64,000 nt of DNA. Source: Pararhizobium sp. A13 (GTDB taxonomy: Bacteria > Pseudomonadota > Alphaproteobacteria > Rhizobiales > Rhizobiaceae). Shown piece after piece: positions 57,133 through 64,000 of the stretch. Each line of letters starts with the position of its first letter. Position 1 is the first letter of the stretch. The notes beneath the pieces were generated by a model. The model saw only the letters and a list, made by a program, of their open reading frames with translations. It did not search any database and had not been told where the DNA came from. Location: positions 434,001 to 498,000 of the forward strand of contig NZ_CP149511.1 of NCBI RefSeq assembly GCF_040126305.1. Reading direction: 5' to 3'. A program made the position numbers and the translations under genes.

Positions 57133-58134
57133 ATGCTTCCAAAAGTCGATCTGAAACCGCCGTTCAACATCACCCGCTTCAGCCACGTCGTGCTCGAAGT
57201 GGAGGATGTCGAAAGGAGCAGGGACTTCTACATTAATGTTGCCGGACTTGTGGAAAGCAGCTTCGAGTCCGGCGTTTCATACCTCCGCGGCTTGTCGGAG
57301 GCCTGCCACCACAGTCTCGTCCTTGCCCCTGCCAACGGCCGGCCCGCTTGCAGGCGGATCGGCTACCGGGTCTTCCTGGAAGAAGATCTTGACGCCGCGT
57401 CGGATTTCTTCCTGAGAAGGGAGCTACCGGCCGAATGGATCGAGGTGCCGCATCAGGGGCGCACGCTGCTCGTCAGCGATCCCGAAGGGACGCGGATAGA
57501 GTTGTGCGCAAGCATGGTGGTCTGCGCGCGCCAGTATCTGGAGGTGCATACACACCGGGGCGCCCGCGCCCAGGGGCTGGATCACTGTCAGCTCATCGTG
57601 TCCGATCCAATGGCCCTTAGCGCCTTCTATGCAGACCTTGGTTTCCGGACCTCGGAATACATCACAGCCGGGGACACGCTGCTTGCCAACTTCCTCTATC
57701 GCAAGGGCGTTTGCCTCGACCTGGCGCTCGTGCCGGGGACCGGCCCGCGTCTGCATCACTTTGCGTTCACGGTGCCCGAAAGTCGCGATATCTTCGCGGC
57801 CTGCGATTGTGCGAGCCGCCAGGGTTATGCCGCCGGCGTCGAACGCGGGCCGGGCCGACACGGGCCCTCGGGTGTCCTGTTCGTCTATCTGCGTGACCCC
57901 GACGGCCACCGGGTCGAATTCTTCAATAACCATTACACGACCATTGACATCGAACTCGAGCCTATACGCTGGGAGGCGGCCTCCCTCAGCACCAACGTTC
58001 ATTGGGGCCTGCCGGCACCGGCGAAATGGTACTTCGAGGCCAGCGAGTTTACAGGCGTTCCCCTCATCGAACCTGCAATCATGCCAGACCCGATGACGCT
58101 CGAGAAATACGTCCACGCACTTTTGTCCAAATAA
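57133..58134 (+). CDS. Type I extradiol ring-cleavage dioxygenase (VOC family)
   Basis: 333 residues, two-domain VOC protein of the catechol 2,3-dioxygenase type. Predicted Fe(II) ligands are H151 in LDHCQLIV, H209 in LHHFAFTV and E262 in DPDGHRVEFFNN, with catalytic-type H243 and Y252 following the BphC pattern. The linker is longer than in BphC and the C-terminus is extended by about 50 residues (NVHWGLPAPAKWYFE), as in HpaD-like or homoprotocatechuate enzymes. The substrate is probably a catecholic acid. First gene of the operon behind operator site 4. Confidence 0.85.
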   Translation: MLPKVDLKPPFNITRFSHVVLEVEDVERSRDFYINVAGLVESSFESGVSYLRGLSEACHHSLVLAPANGRPACRRIGYRVFLEEDLDAASDFFLRRELPAEWIEVPHQGRTLLVSDPEGTRIELCASMVVCARQYLEVHTHRGARAQGLDHCQLIVSDPMALSAFYADLGFRTSEYITAGDTLLANFLYRKGVCLDLALVPGTGPRLHHFAFTVPESRDIFAACDCASRQGYAAGVERGPGRHGPSGVLFVYLRDPDGHRVEFFNNHYTTIDIELEPIRWEAASLSTNVHWGLPAPAKWYFEASEFTGVPLIEPAIMPDPMTLEKYVHALLSK

Positions 58135-58148
58135 CCAGAGGAAGATCT

Positions 58149-58682
58149 ATGGCGCGCGTCCGCTACATCCCCACATCGGAAATCAAAGACGACAACCCGG
58201 CGCTGTTCGAACGCCTCCAGCGGGAGAGAAAAGTGCCGACCGCCAACATCTTTCTGGCGCTTGCCAACACGCCCGCCATTCTGGATGGCTTTCTGACTTA
58301 CGCCAATTCGATCCGCGCGTCAGGGCTCAGCGCGAAGCTGCGGGAACTGGCCATCCTGACCGTCGGCCATTGCACGAAGTCGGAATACGAGATCGCTCAT
58401 CATCATTCGCATGGGCTGAAGGCGGGGATCAGTGAAGCGCAGCTGGCCGCGATATCCGACTTCGAGACTTCCGACCTATTCAATGAGGAGGAGCGCGCAG
58501 TCATGGCTTTTGCGAAGGACTCGACGCGCAACGTCGATGTTGACCAGAACATTTGGGATCTGGCTGCGGCCGTTCTCTCCGAAACGGAAATGGTCGAACT
58601 GGCGATGAACGTCGCCTGGTACAATTCGGGCGTCCGGATAATGGGGGCTCTGAAGATCGATCTGGAGGAAGGATACCGCTGA
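58149..58682 (+). CDS. Carboxymuconolactone decarboxylase (AhpD-like) family protein
   Basis: 177 residues. The AhpD-like core has LAILTVGHCTKSEYEIAHHH with C75 and H84-H86, and ISDFETSDLFNEEERAVMAF. The usual second Cys of the CxxC pair is absent, so it is a CMD-type rather than an AhpD peroxidase. The ATG at 58149 follows GAGGAAGATCT; the frame is open further upstream inside the dioxygenase gene. Role in ring-cleavage product handling is inferred. Confidence 0.85.
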   Translation: MARVRYIPTSEIKDDNPALFERLQRERKVPTANIFLALANTPAILDGFLTYANSIRASGLSAKLRELAILTVGHCTKSEYEIAHHHSHGLKAGISEAQLAAISDFETSDLFNEEERAVMAFAKDSTRNVDVDQNIWDLAAAVLSETEMVELAMNVAWYNSGVRIMGALKIDLEEGYR

Positions 58683-58729
58683 CATCGGAGCCGGAGGACG
58701 TTCACGATTTATTATCAAGGGAGGAAGAG

Positions 58730-59941
58730 ATGACTGCGTATAGCTTTATATTGAGCCGGAGGACACTGCTTGCCTCCGCGACACTTCTCGCCGTGTCGCT
58801 CGGGATGCCTGTGCTGGCGCAGGATGCGCCGATCCGCGTCGGCGGCACCTTACCGCTAACCGGGCCCCTCGCGGGCGTCGGCGCGATCCACAAGCTGGCC
58901 GCGGAGGTGTTCGTGGAACGGGTGAACGCGCGCGGCGGCATTCTCGGGCGTAAGTTGGAGTATGTCCTGCTGGACGATCAGTCGCAGCCCGCGAACGCGC
59001 GAACGCTCTATGAACGCCTCGTGACTGCCGACAATGTCGATCTGCTGATGGGCCCTTACGGCACCTCCTCAATCATTGCCGCGATGGGTGTGGCGCAGCG
59101 CTACAACAAGCTGCTTGTCCAAAGCAGTCTCGGCGACCCAAGTCTTGCTCCCTACGACATGCAGTTTCCGGCGTTGCCGATTGGCGCCGAACCGCAGATC
59201 ACAGACACCGAGGTTCTGCTCGATGCCTATGCTGGCATGGCTACCCCGCCGAAGACGATCGCGTTCGTCACCAGCAAGTTCCCCTCGGCGCTGACGATCG
59301 CCAAGGGCGGGCAGGAGGTTGCAGCCGCGCGAGGCCTGGAGACGGTGCTCTCCCTGGAATACGAGTTCGGCACCAAAGACCTCGGCGCGATCGCCAACCG
59401 CATTAAGGCAGCGGACCCAGATATTCTGTGGTCCGGGGCGGTCGGCATGGAGGCAGTCCAGCTTCTGGATGCCATGGCCAGGATCGAATACAAGCCGAAG
59501 CGCCACTTCTATCTGTTCCCGGCGCCAGGCCCGACAGCCGCGCACCCACACGCCGAGGGGCTGACCACCTTGACCTGGTTCGAGGAACACGAACCCTTCC
59601 TCGCCAATGCCGGTGCGGCCGACTTCGTCGCCGCTTACAACGAGCGCGCCAAGGCGGTGGGCTTCCCATATCCGCATGCCGAATATCAGGCGGCGGCCGA
59701 GTATGCGGCCTGGCAGATCCTGGCAGCTGCCGCCGAAGGCGCGGGCAAGCTTGACGATGCTGCGATGGCCGAATGGCTTCGGGCCAACACGGTTCAGACC
59801 GCGCTCGGGCCGCGCACCTTTGAAGGCAAGTTCAATGCCGGAAAAGCTTCCACGAAATTGAAGCAGGTGCAGAACAAGCAATGGGTGACAGTGTGGCCCG
59901 CCGATCTTCGACCGTCAGGCTCGCAGTTCGTCGCTCCTTGA
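58730..59941 (+). CDS. Branched-chain amino acid-type ABC transporter, substrate-binding protein (LivK-like)
   Basis: 403 residues. Signal peptide with a twin-arginine-like LSRRTLLASATLLA and cleavage after VLA; the mature protein starts APIRVGGTLPLTGPLAGVGA and contains LLMGPYGTSSIIAAMGVA and FPALPIGAEPQITD, typical of the type I periplasmic binding proteins that bind aromatic or organic acids. Start preceded by GGGAGGAAGAG. It pairs with the permease and ATPase genes in the other half of the regulon. Confidence 0.88.
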   Translation: MTAYSFILSRRTLLASATLLAVSLGMPVLAQDAPIRVGGTLPLTGPLAGVGAIHKLAAEVFVERVNARGGILGRKLEYVLLDDQSQPANARTLYERLVTADNVDLLMGPYGTSSIIAAMGVAQRYNKLLVQSSLGDPSLAPYDMQFPALPIGAEPQITDTEVLLDAYAGMATPPKTIAFVTSKFPSALTIAKGGQEVAAARGLETVLSLEYEFGTKDLGAIANRIKAADPDILWSGAVGMEAVQLLDAMARIEYKPKRHFYLFPAPGPTAAHPHAEGLTTLTWFEEHEPFLANAGAADFVAAYNERAKAVGFPYPHAEYQAAAEYAAWQILAAAAEGAGKLDDAAMAEWLRANTVQTALGPRTFEGKFNAGKASTKLKQVQNKQWVTVWPADLRPSGSQFVAP

Positions 59942-60056
59942 ATGCCCGCCTCGACCGCCGGCATGAGCAGGCCGCTCGAACGCTGCTGATCCCGAGGATC
60001 CAGATCAAGACGGGGCCGACTGCAACGTGCCGTCACCCCGGACCGGAGACAAGACA

Positions 60057-61178
60057 ATGGAAAAGACAATGATTGCCGCCCGGCTGCATGCCCTGCATCA
60101 GCCGATGTCGTTGGACCGGATTCCGGTGCCGAAGCCGAGACCGACGGACGTGCTCGTCGAGGTCAGGGCCTGCGGCATCGTGCCGAACATGGCCAACGTC
60201 ATCAACAATTGGCCGAGCTGGTTCCCGCACCAGCCGATACCGAAATTTCCTGCGATCTTCGGGCTCGACCCGGCCGGTGTGGTTGCAGAGGTTGGCGAGG
60301 CGGTCATCAACGTCAAGCCCGGAGACAGAGTATATGTCAGCCCGTTGCGCTCCTGCGGATCGTGCAAGGCTTGCAGATCGGGACATCGCAGCCACTGCAG
60401 GTACTTTACACTGAATGGCTATTTCAGCACGAGCCGGGACGGTCAGCGCATATTCGATCTCTATCCCTATGGGGGGTTCAGCCAATACATGACAGCACCC
60501 GAATATGCGCTGGTCAACCTGCCTGACAATTTGAGTTTCCTGCAGGCCGGCCGTTTTGGCTATCTCGGCACATCTTATGGCGCACTGAAAAACGCCAATG
60601 CCGGACCGGGGCAGGTGGCACTTATCGATGGCATTACCGGCACGCTTGGCGTGGCATCCACGGTGCTCGGTCTAGCAATGGGCTTGTCCCGAATCCTCGG
60701 AACAGGCCGAAACGAAGAACTGCTGCAGCGCGTTAAAGCGCTTGCGCCGGACCGCATCGAAATCATGTCGCTTGGAGAGAAATCGTCGAGCGAATGGGCG
60801 AAGTCCTTGACCGGCGGCGAGGGCGTCGATTTCGCCATCAGCGCGCTCGGGGCAAAGGCTCCTGCCGCCACCATGGTGGACTCCATGAAGGGGGTACGCA
60901 GGGGCGGTCGGGTCGTCAATGTTGGCGGCGTTGCCGAAGACCTGCCGATCGACGTGAAGTGGCTGATGGACGAGCAGATCCAGCTCATTGGGTCGAACTG
61001 GTTCACGGCTGCGCAGGGGCAGGAGATGGCCGAGATGGTCCGAACGGGAACGCTCGACCTCTCCTATCTCGAGCACAAGATCTTCCCGCTTGAAAGGGTC
61101 AACGAGGCAATTTCCGGCCTGACCGATCGCGACGGGGGCTTCAGCAATTACGTCGTCGTGCCACCATCCGTGGCCTAG
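60057..61178 (+). CDS. Zinc-binding alcohol dehydrogenase-like protein (MDR)
   Basis: 373 residues. Structural-zinc cysteines C100, C103, C106, C114 in SCGSCKACRSGHRSHC. The catalytic C39 in ACG is present, but the usual catalytic GHE motif is replaced by GLDPAG, so the active-site zinc ligation differs. The NAD(P) domain has DGITGTLGVASTVLGLAMG. Start at 60057 follows GGAGA; ATG at 60069 is an alternative. Probably oxidises an alcohol or aldehyde of the pathway. Confidence 0.85.
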   Translation: MEKTMIAARLHALHQPMSLDRIPVPKPRPTDVLVEVRACGIVPNMANVINNWPSWFPHQPIPKFPAIFGLDPAGVVAEVGEAVINVKPGDRVYVSPLRSCGSCKACRSGHRSHCRYFTLNGYFSTSRDGQRIFDLYPYGGFSQYMTAPEYALVNLPDNLSFLQAGRFGYLGTSYGALKNANAGPGQVALIDGITGTLGVASTVLGLAMGLSRILGTGRNEELLQRVKALAPDRIEIMSLGEKSSSEWAKSLTGGEGVDFAISALGAKAPAATMVDSMKGVRRGGRVVNVGGVAEDLPIDVKWLMDEQIQLIGSNWFTAAQGQEMAEMVRTGTLDLSYLEHKIFPLERVNEAISGLTDRDGGFSNYVVVPPSVA

Positions 61179-61259
61179 TGGCGACGGTCTCTCGAAGGCG
61201 AGGGCGGCGCGCTGGTGCCGTCCTCACGTACATCAATGAGCGGCAATAAGGATCAGACA

Positions 61260-61817
61260 ATGTTCGCAGAAAGAGATGTCGTCGTTCTCGTAGGAAGTTT
61301 GCGCAAGGCATCCATCAACTTAAAGCTTGCCAAGGTGCTGCAGGCAATCGCGCCGGCGGGGCTCCGGCTTGACATACTTCCGATCGGCGATTTGCCCCTT
61401 TACAACCAGGACCTCGACACCGAAACGCCGCCGTCGACCTGGGTGGCGTTTCGCGACAGGGTACACCGATCCGATGCGGTACTTTTCGTCACGCCGGAGT
61501 ACAACCGTTCTCTGCCCGCCGCCCTCAAGAACGCGGTAGAGGTTGGTTCGCGACCGTACGGGAAAAGCGTGTGGGAAAACAAGCCGGGCGCCGTTACGGG
61601 CGCTTCACCAGGTCTGTTGGGCGGATCTGCCGCAGCGCTCCACCTCCGTCAGGTACTGGTCAACGTCAATGTCGCCGTGCTTCCCCAGCCCGAGGTTTAC
61701 CTCAGCGGCGCCGACAAGCTTATCGATGAAGCCGGCTCCTTTTCCAACGACGGAACGAAGGCGTTCCTAGGAACCTTTCTGAGCGCCTTCGGGGCCTGGA
61801 TCGAAAAGCTGGCCTAA
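61260..61817 (+). CDS. NADPH-dependent FMN reductase
   Basis: 185 residues, flavodoxin-like fold. FMN phosphate loop GSLRKAS at 12-18, the PEYNRSLPAALKNAVE motif and TGASPGLLGGSAAALHLRQV. Similar to ChrR/YieF quinone reductases. The ATG at 61260 follows AAGGATCAGACA; ATGs at 61236 would add residues. It may supply reduced flavin or reduce quinone intermediates. Last gene of the operon. Confidence 0.88.
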   Translation: MFAERDVVVLVGSLRKASINLKLAKVLQAIAPAGLRLDILPIGDLPLYNQDLDTETPPSTWVAFRDRVHRSDAVLFVTPEYNRSLPAALKNAVEVGSRPYGKSVWENKPGAVTGASPGLLGGSAAALHLRQVLVNVNVAVLPQPEVYLSGADKLIDEAGSFSNDGTKAFLGTFLSAFGAWIEKLA

Positions 61818-61859
61818 GTGTGCACCGCAATGCTGGTGCCAACCACTAACGAAAGTAGC

Positions 61860-61880
61860 GCCCCTGGTTCCTTCAGGGGC
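61860..61880 (+). terminator. Terminator at the end of the catabolic operon
   Basis: GCCCCTG (61860-61866) / CAGGGGC (61874-61880), 7-base loop, 43 nt past the FMN reductase stop, followed by TACAATTCTT. The 218-bp gap to the converging gene at 62036 holds nothing else recognisable. Confidence 0.65.
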
Positions 61881-62035
61881 TACAATTCTTAGCTAGCTCA
61901 AGAGAAGCGCGAACAAATTTGGAGCGCAATTGCGCTTTCTTACACCTACGACGCTCTCTAGAGCTCGGCGCGAACCACATGCTCAAGAGGAGATTTCGCA
62001 CGTCGATGCTGGATGACCGGCACTTACTGGTTCTA

Positions 62036-63043
62036 TCATCCAGTCGGGCTGCTCTCCATGAACCAGGCGTCAGCCACCTCTTCCAGCCGCATGACTGGAT
62101 TTCGGATCAATGGGAGGGCGCACGCGCGGACGGATTCGCGCTGGTCGTCGCGGGTTATGTACTCGACCGGCGACTTTCCGTCGATCCTCGCCAGGAAGAG
62201 GCCTGGCAAAAGAGCGGCCGCGCGTGCCTCGATCGCGCCCCTCGACTCCCACGAGACCCCTCGCAGGTAAGCGGTACTGAGGGCGTCGAAGGCGGCGCGC
62301 AGTTCGGCAGCTTTCGCAGGAATTGCGATCCGCTTGAGGAGCAGATGGTTTAGGCAGAAGGCTAGATCGAAGGCCGGGTCGCCAAACCAGGCACATTCGG
62401 CATCAAGAAAGACCGGTCCTTCCGGTCCGACGAGAATGTTCTTTGGACTGACGTCGCCATGAACGAGTGCGAGCCTCGTCGCAGCCGTTCGGTCCGCCAG
62501 TCGGCGCAACTGCGGCTCGATCTCCGGGTGCGCGCGAGCCGTGGCAAGCAAATACGGTTCCAGCCGGAGCGCGTGGAAGTTGTCGCCGGAGTCGAAAAGG
62601 GCAGGGAGAGCCGGCTCCAGCGTGCTTGCAGCGTGTATCTGGGCCGTCGCCCGGCCGACGGCGGCCGCAGTGGCGATATCGACTTGCCCCATGAGGAGTT
62701 GCGCTTTCCAAAGTGGATGGTCGCCTGCAGAAAGGAAGGACATCGCGAAGACGCCTGAGAGCGGATCGTGCGCCAAGGGTGTGGGAGCGTAGTTCGGGAA
62801 GCGCTTTGCGACGAAGCTGATCCATCCCCATTCGAAGGAACTGCGCGAAACTGGCGCCTGCCAGTCGGCGGCTACCTTCAATTTTGGCAAGGCGCGCTTG
62901 ATGCAAAGCGAGCGCCCCGGAAGGTCGACCCGATAGATGTCAGAGGACACTCCGCCCGTCAGGGGTCGGTAGTCGGCAGTTTCGGCCTCTGACCGCAACC
63001 GGTTCTCTATCAGGAACTCGTCGAATAGTTTGGCGTCGGTCAA
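62036..63043 (-). CDS. Aminoglycoside phosphotransferase-fold small-molecule kinase
   Basis: 335 residues from a TTG at 63043, 5 nt after GGAGG; a GTG at 63067 would add eight residues. The kinase-like APH fold shows Brenner motif LVHGDVSPKNILVG and DFG-equivalent FLDAECAWFGDPAFDLA. Most APH-fold proteins in such loci phosphorylate sugars, choline or methylthioribose-like compounds; the substrate here is unknown. Start 11 nt (stop 63079, 24-36 nt) after the dehydrogenase, so they are one leftward operon. Confidence 0.8.
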   Translation of the reverse strand: MTDAKLFDEFLIENRLRSEAETADYRPLTGGVSSDIYRVDLPGRSLCIKRALPKLKVAADWQAPVSRSSFEWGWISFVAKRFPNYAPTPLAHDPLSGVFAMSFLSAGDHPLWKAQLLMGQVDIATAAAVGRATAQIHAASTLEPALPALFDSGDNFHALRLEPYLLATARAHPEIEPQLRRLADRTAATRLALVHGDVSPKNILVGPEGPVFLDAECAWFGDPAFDLAFCLNHLLLKRIAIPAKAAELRAAFDALSTAYLRGVSWESRGAIEARAAALLPGLFLARIDGKSPVEYITRDDQRESVRACALPLIRNPVMRLEEVADAWFMESSPTG

Positions 63044-63078
63044 GAGGTCCTCCGTTCGTCTGGACACCTGGAAGGCGG

Positions 63079-64000
63079 CTAGACCGCCGGTCGGTTCCGG
63101 GGCTGTTCCGGAAGCTGTCCGGAGAGTACGCGCACGACTTCCTCGGCGGCGCGACGGCGGAGCTCATTCAAGGAAGCGTCTGATGAAAAGGCAACGTGGG
63201 GCGTAATCATCGCGCCGGGATGAGCGAGGAGCCGTGACGGCACCTCGGGTTCGGATTCGAGGACGTCGAGCCCCACACCGCCCAGTTGGCCACTCTCCAG
63301 CGCTTCGATCACCGCCTGCGTGTCGACGACTGCGCCCCTGCTGACATTAATGAGAAGGCTGCCGTGGCGCATTCTGGAAAGCGCGTCTCGGCCGATGAGG
63401 TGGTGTGTGTCGGGCGTGAGCGGCGCATGCACCACGATGATGTCGCTACTGGTGAGCAGTTCATCCATCGGCAGCATACGGACGCCCGAAGTCCCACTCG
63501 CCGAAGCATAGGGATCATGGACAACCACGGTGCAGCCAAGGGCGGCCATCTTGGTCGCTGTTGCTCGTCCGATGCGGCCCAAGCCAATGATGCCGCAGGT
63601 CAGCTCAGATATTCGGCGCAAGCGCGCGCTTGCGGGATCCCAGCGGCCGCGGTGCACCTCGCGATCGAAGTGGATGAGGCCACGCGTCCAGCACAGGGCA
63701 AAGCCAACGGCGTGATCGGAAACCTCCGCCACGCAATAATCAGGGACGTTCGTGACCCAGATGCCGCGTGCCGTGGCGGCATCGACGGCGATGTTATCGA
63801 GCCCGACACCCAGTCGGGCGACAATCTTGAGATCCGGGGCCGCCTCGATGGCGGCCGTTGAAACTTGCGCCCAGCATGTCAGTATGCCCGAGGGGTGATG
63901 CTCTCTTGCAAGCGCCTCGATCTGTTCGGCAGAAGCAGGATTGGCCGGCCCGCTTATGAGCCGATAGCCTGCACCCTCAATCACCGCCCGCTCGATGCGG
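63079..64000 (-). CDS. D-2-hydroxyacid dehydrogenase, NAD-dependent (5' end outside window)
   Basis: About 307 residues visible; the N-terminus lies beyond 64000 (the frame is open through the window end, residues RIERAVIEGAGYRL). Nucleotide motif CGIIGLGRIGRATATKMAAL, catalytic Arg in NVSRGAVVD, Glu in LESEPEVPS and His in ITPHVAF. It resembles phosphoglycerate or glyoxylate/hydroxypyruvate reductases. With the kinase next to it, it may handle hydroxyacids such as glycerate or a related compound. Confidence 0.88.
   Translation of the reverse strand, partial: RIERAVIEGAGYRLISGPANPASAEQIEALAREHHPSGILTCWAQVSTAAIEAAPDLKIVARLGVGLDNIAVDAATARGIWVTNVPDYCVAEVSDHAVGFALCWTRGLIHFDREVHRGRWDPASARLRRISELTCGIIGLGRIGRATATKMAALGCTVVVHDPYASASGTSGVRMLPMDELLTSSDIIVVHAPLTPDTHHLIGRDALSRMRHGSLLINVSRGAVVDTQAVIEALESGQLGGVGLDVLESEPEVPSRLLAHPGAMITPHVAFSSDASLNELRRRAAEEVVRVLSGQLPEQPRNRPAV

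Overview
The window looks like accessory or megaplasmid DNA of an alphaproteobacterium of the Rhizobiaceae type (Rhizobium, Ensifer or Agrobacterium relatives). The signs are high GC, several CUT2 and branched-chain ABC transporters next to small catabolic operons, a fixNOQP-type cbb3 oxidase locus, a katG/oxyR pair, and gcdH, etfBA and exoB-like genes. No rRNA, tRNA, CRISPR array, plasmid origin or intact insertion sequence was seen.

Layout. (1) 1-1.2 kb: the 5' end of a leftward ABC substrate-binding protein of the urea carboxylase/guanidine type, preceded by a recognisable guanidine-I (ykkC) riboswitch. (2) 1.6-8.3 kb: AraC regulator, CUT2 ABC importer, ribitol 2-dehydrogenase and an FGGY ribulokinase, a complete-looking ribitol to D-ribulose 5-phosphate route. 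(3) 8.4-15.2 kb: a convergent leftward CUT2 sugar importer with a ketose 3-epimerase-type isomerase, and a divergent LacI regulator with a clear palindromic operator. (4) 15.8-22.7 kb: a cbb3 oxidase operon (ccoN, O, Q, P, a 72-residue membrane protein, a DUF2189 protein, ccoI, ccoS) without ccoG or a normal ccoH. (5) 22.8-32.9 kb: adenylate cyclase-TPR protein, katG/oxyR, metallo-hydrolase, DUF1330, a broken flavin reductase, SDR, AraC and OsmC genes.

(6) 33-44.6 kb is the unusual part, an accessory region full of broken genes: a frameshifted AAA/DUF4143 ATPase and remnants of Opp ATPases, a UDP-glucuronate decarboxylase, Fic and AbiEii genes. Inside it, at 34.9-39.0 kb, is a set of small leftward single-gene units: two paralogous exported proteins, a papain-like cysteine protease and two RhiA-like proteins. 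Most have their own GC-rich hairpin terminator, and three of these genes, coding for two unrelated proteins, share one conserved leader sequence. Two AraC regulators with the same unusual C-terminal tail lie upstream. This is the best candidate for an undescribed system.

(7) 44.7-50.7 kb: glutarate/glutaryl-CoA degradation (LysR regulator with dyad operator, gcdH, CaiB-type CoA-transferase, 3-hydroxyacyl-CoA dehydrogenase, etfBA). (8) 50.7-64 kb: a catabolic regulon of unknown substrate, tied together by four copies of a GCTAACGTTAGC palindrome. It contains a branched-chain-type ABC importer with a fused permease-ATPase, a cupin, an enolase paralogue with changed active-site residues, a type I extradiol dioxygenase, a carboxymuconolactone decarboxylase-family protein, an alcohol dehydrogenase and an FMN reductase, plus a frameshifted fumarylacetoacetate hydrolase-family gene. 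A phosphotransferase and a D-2-hydroxyacid dehydrogenase close the window.
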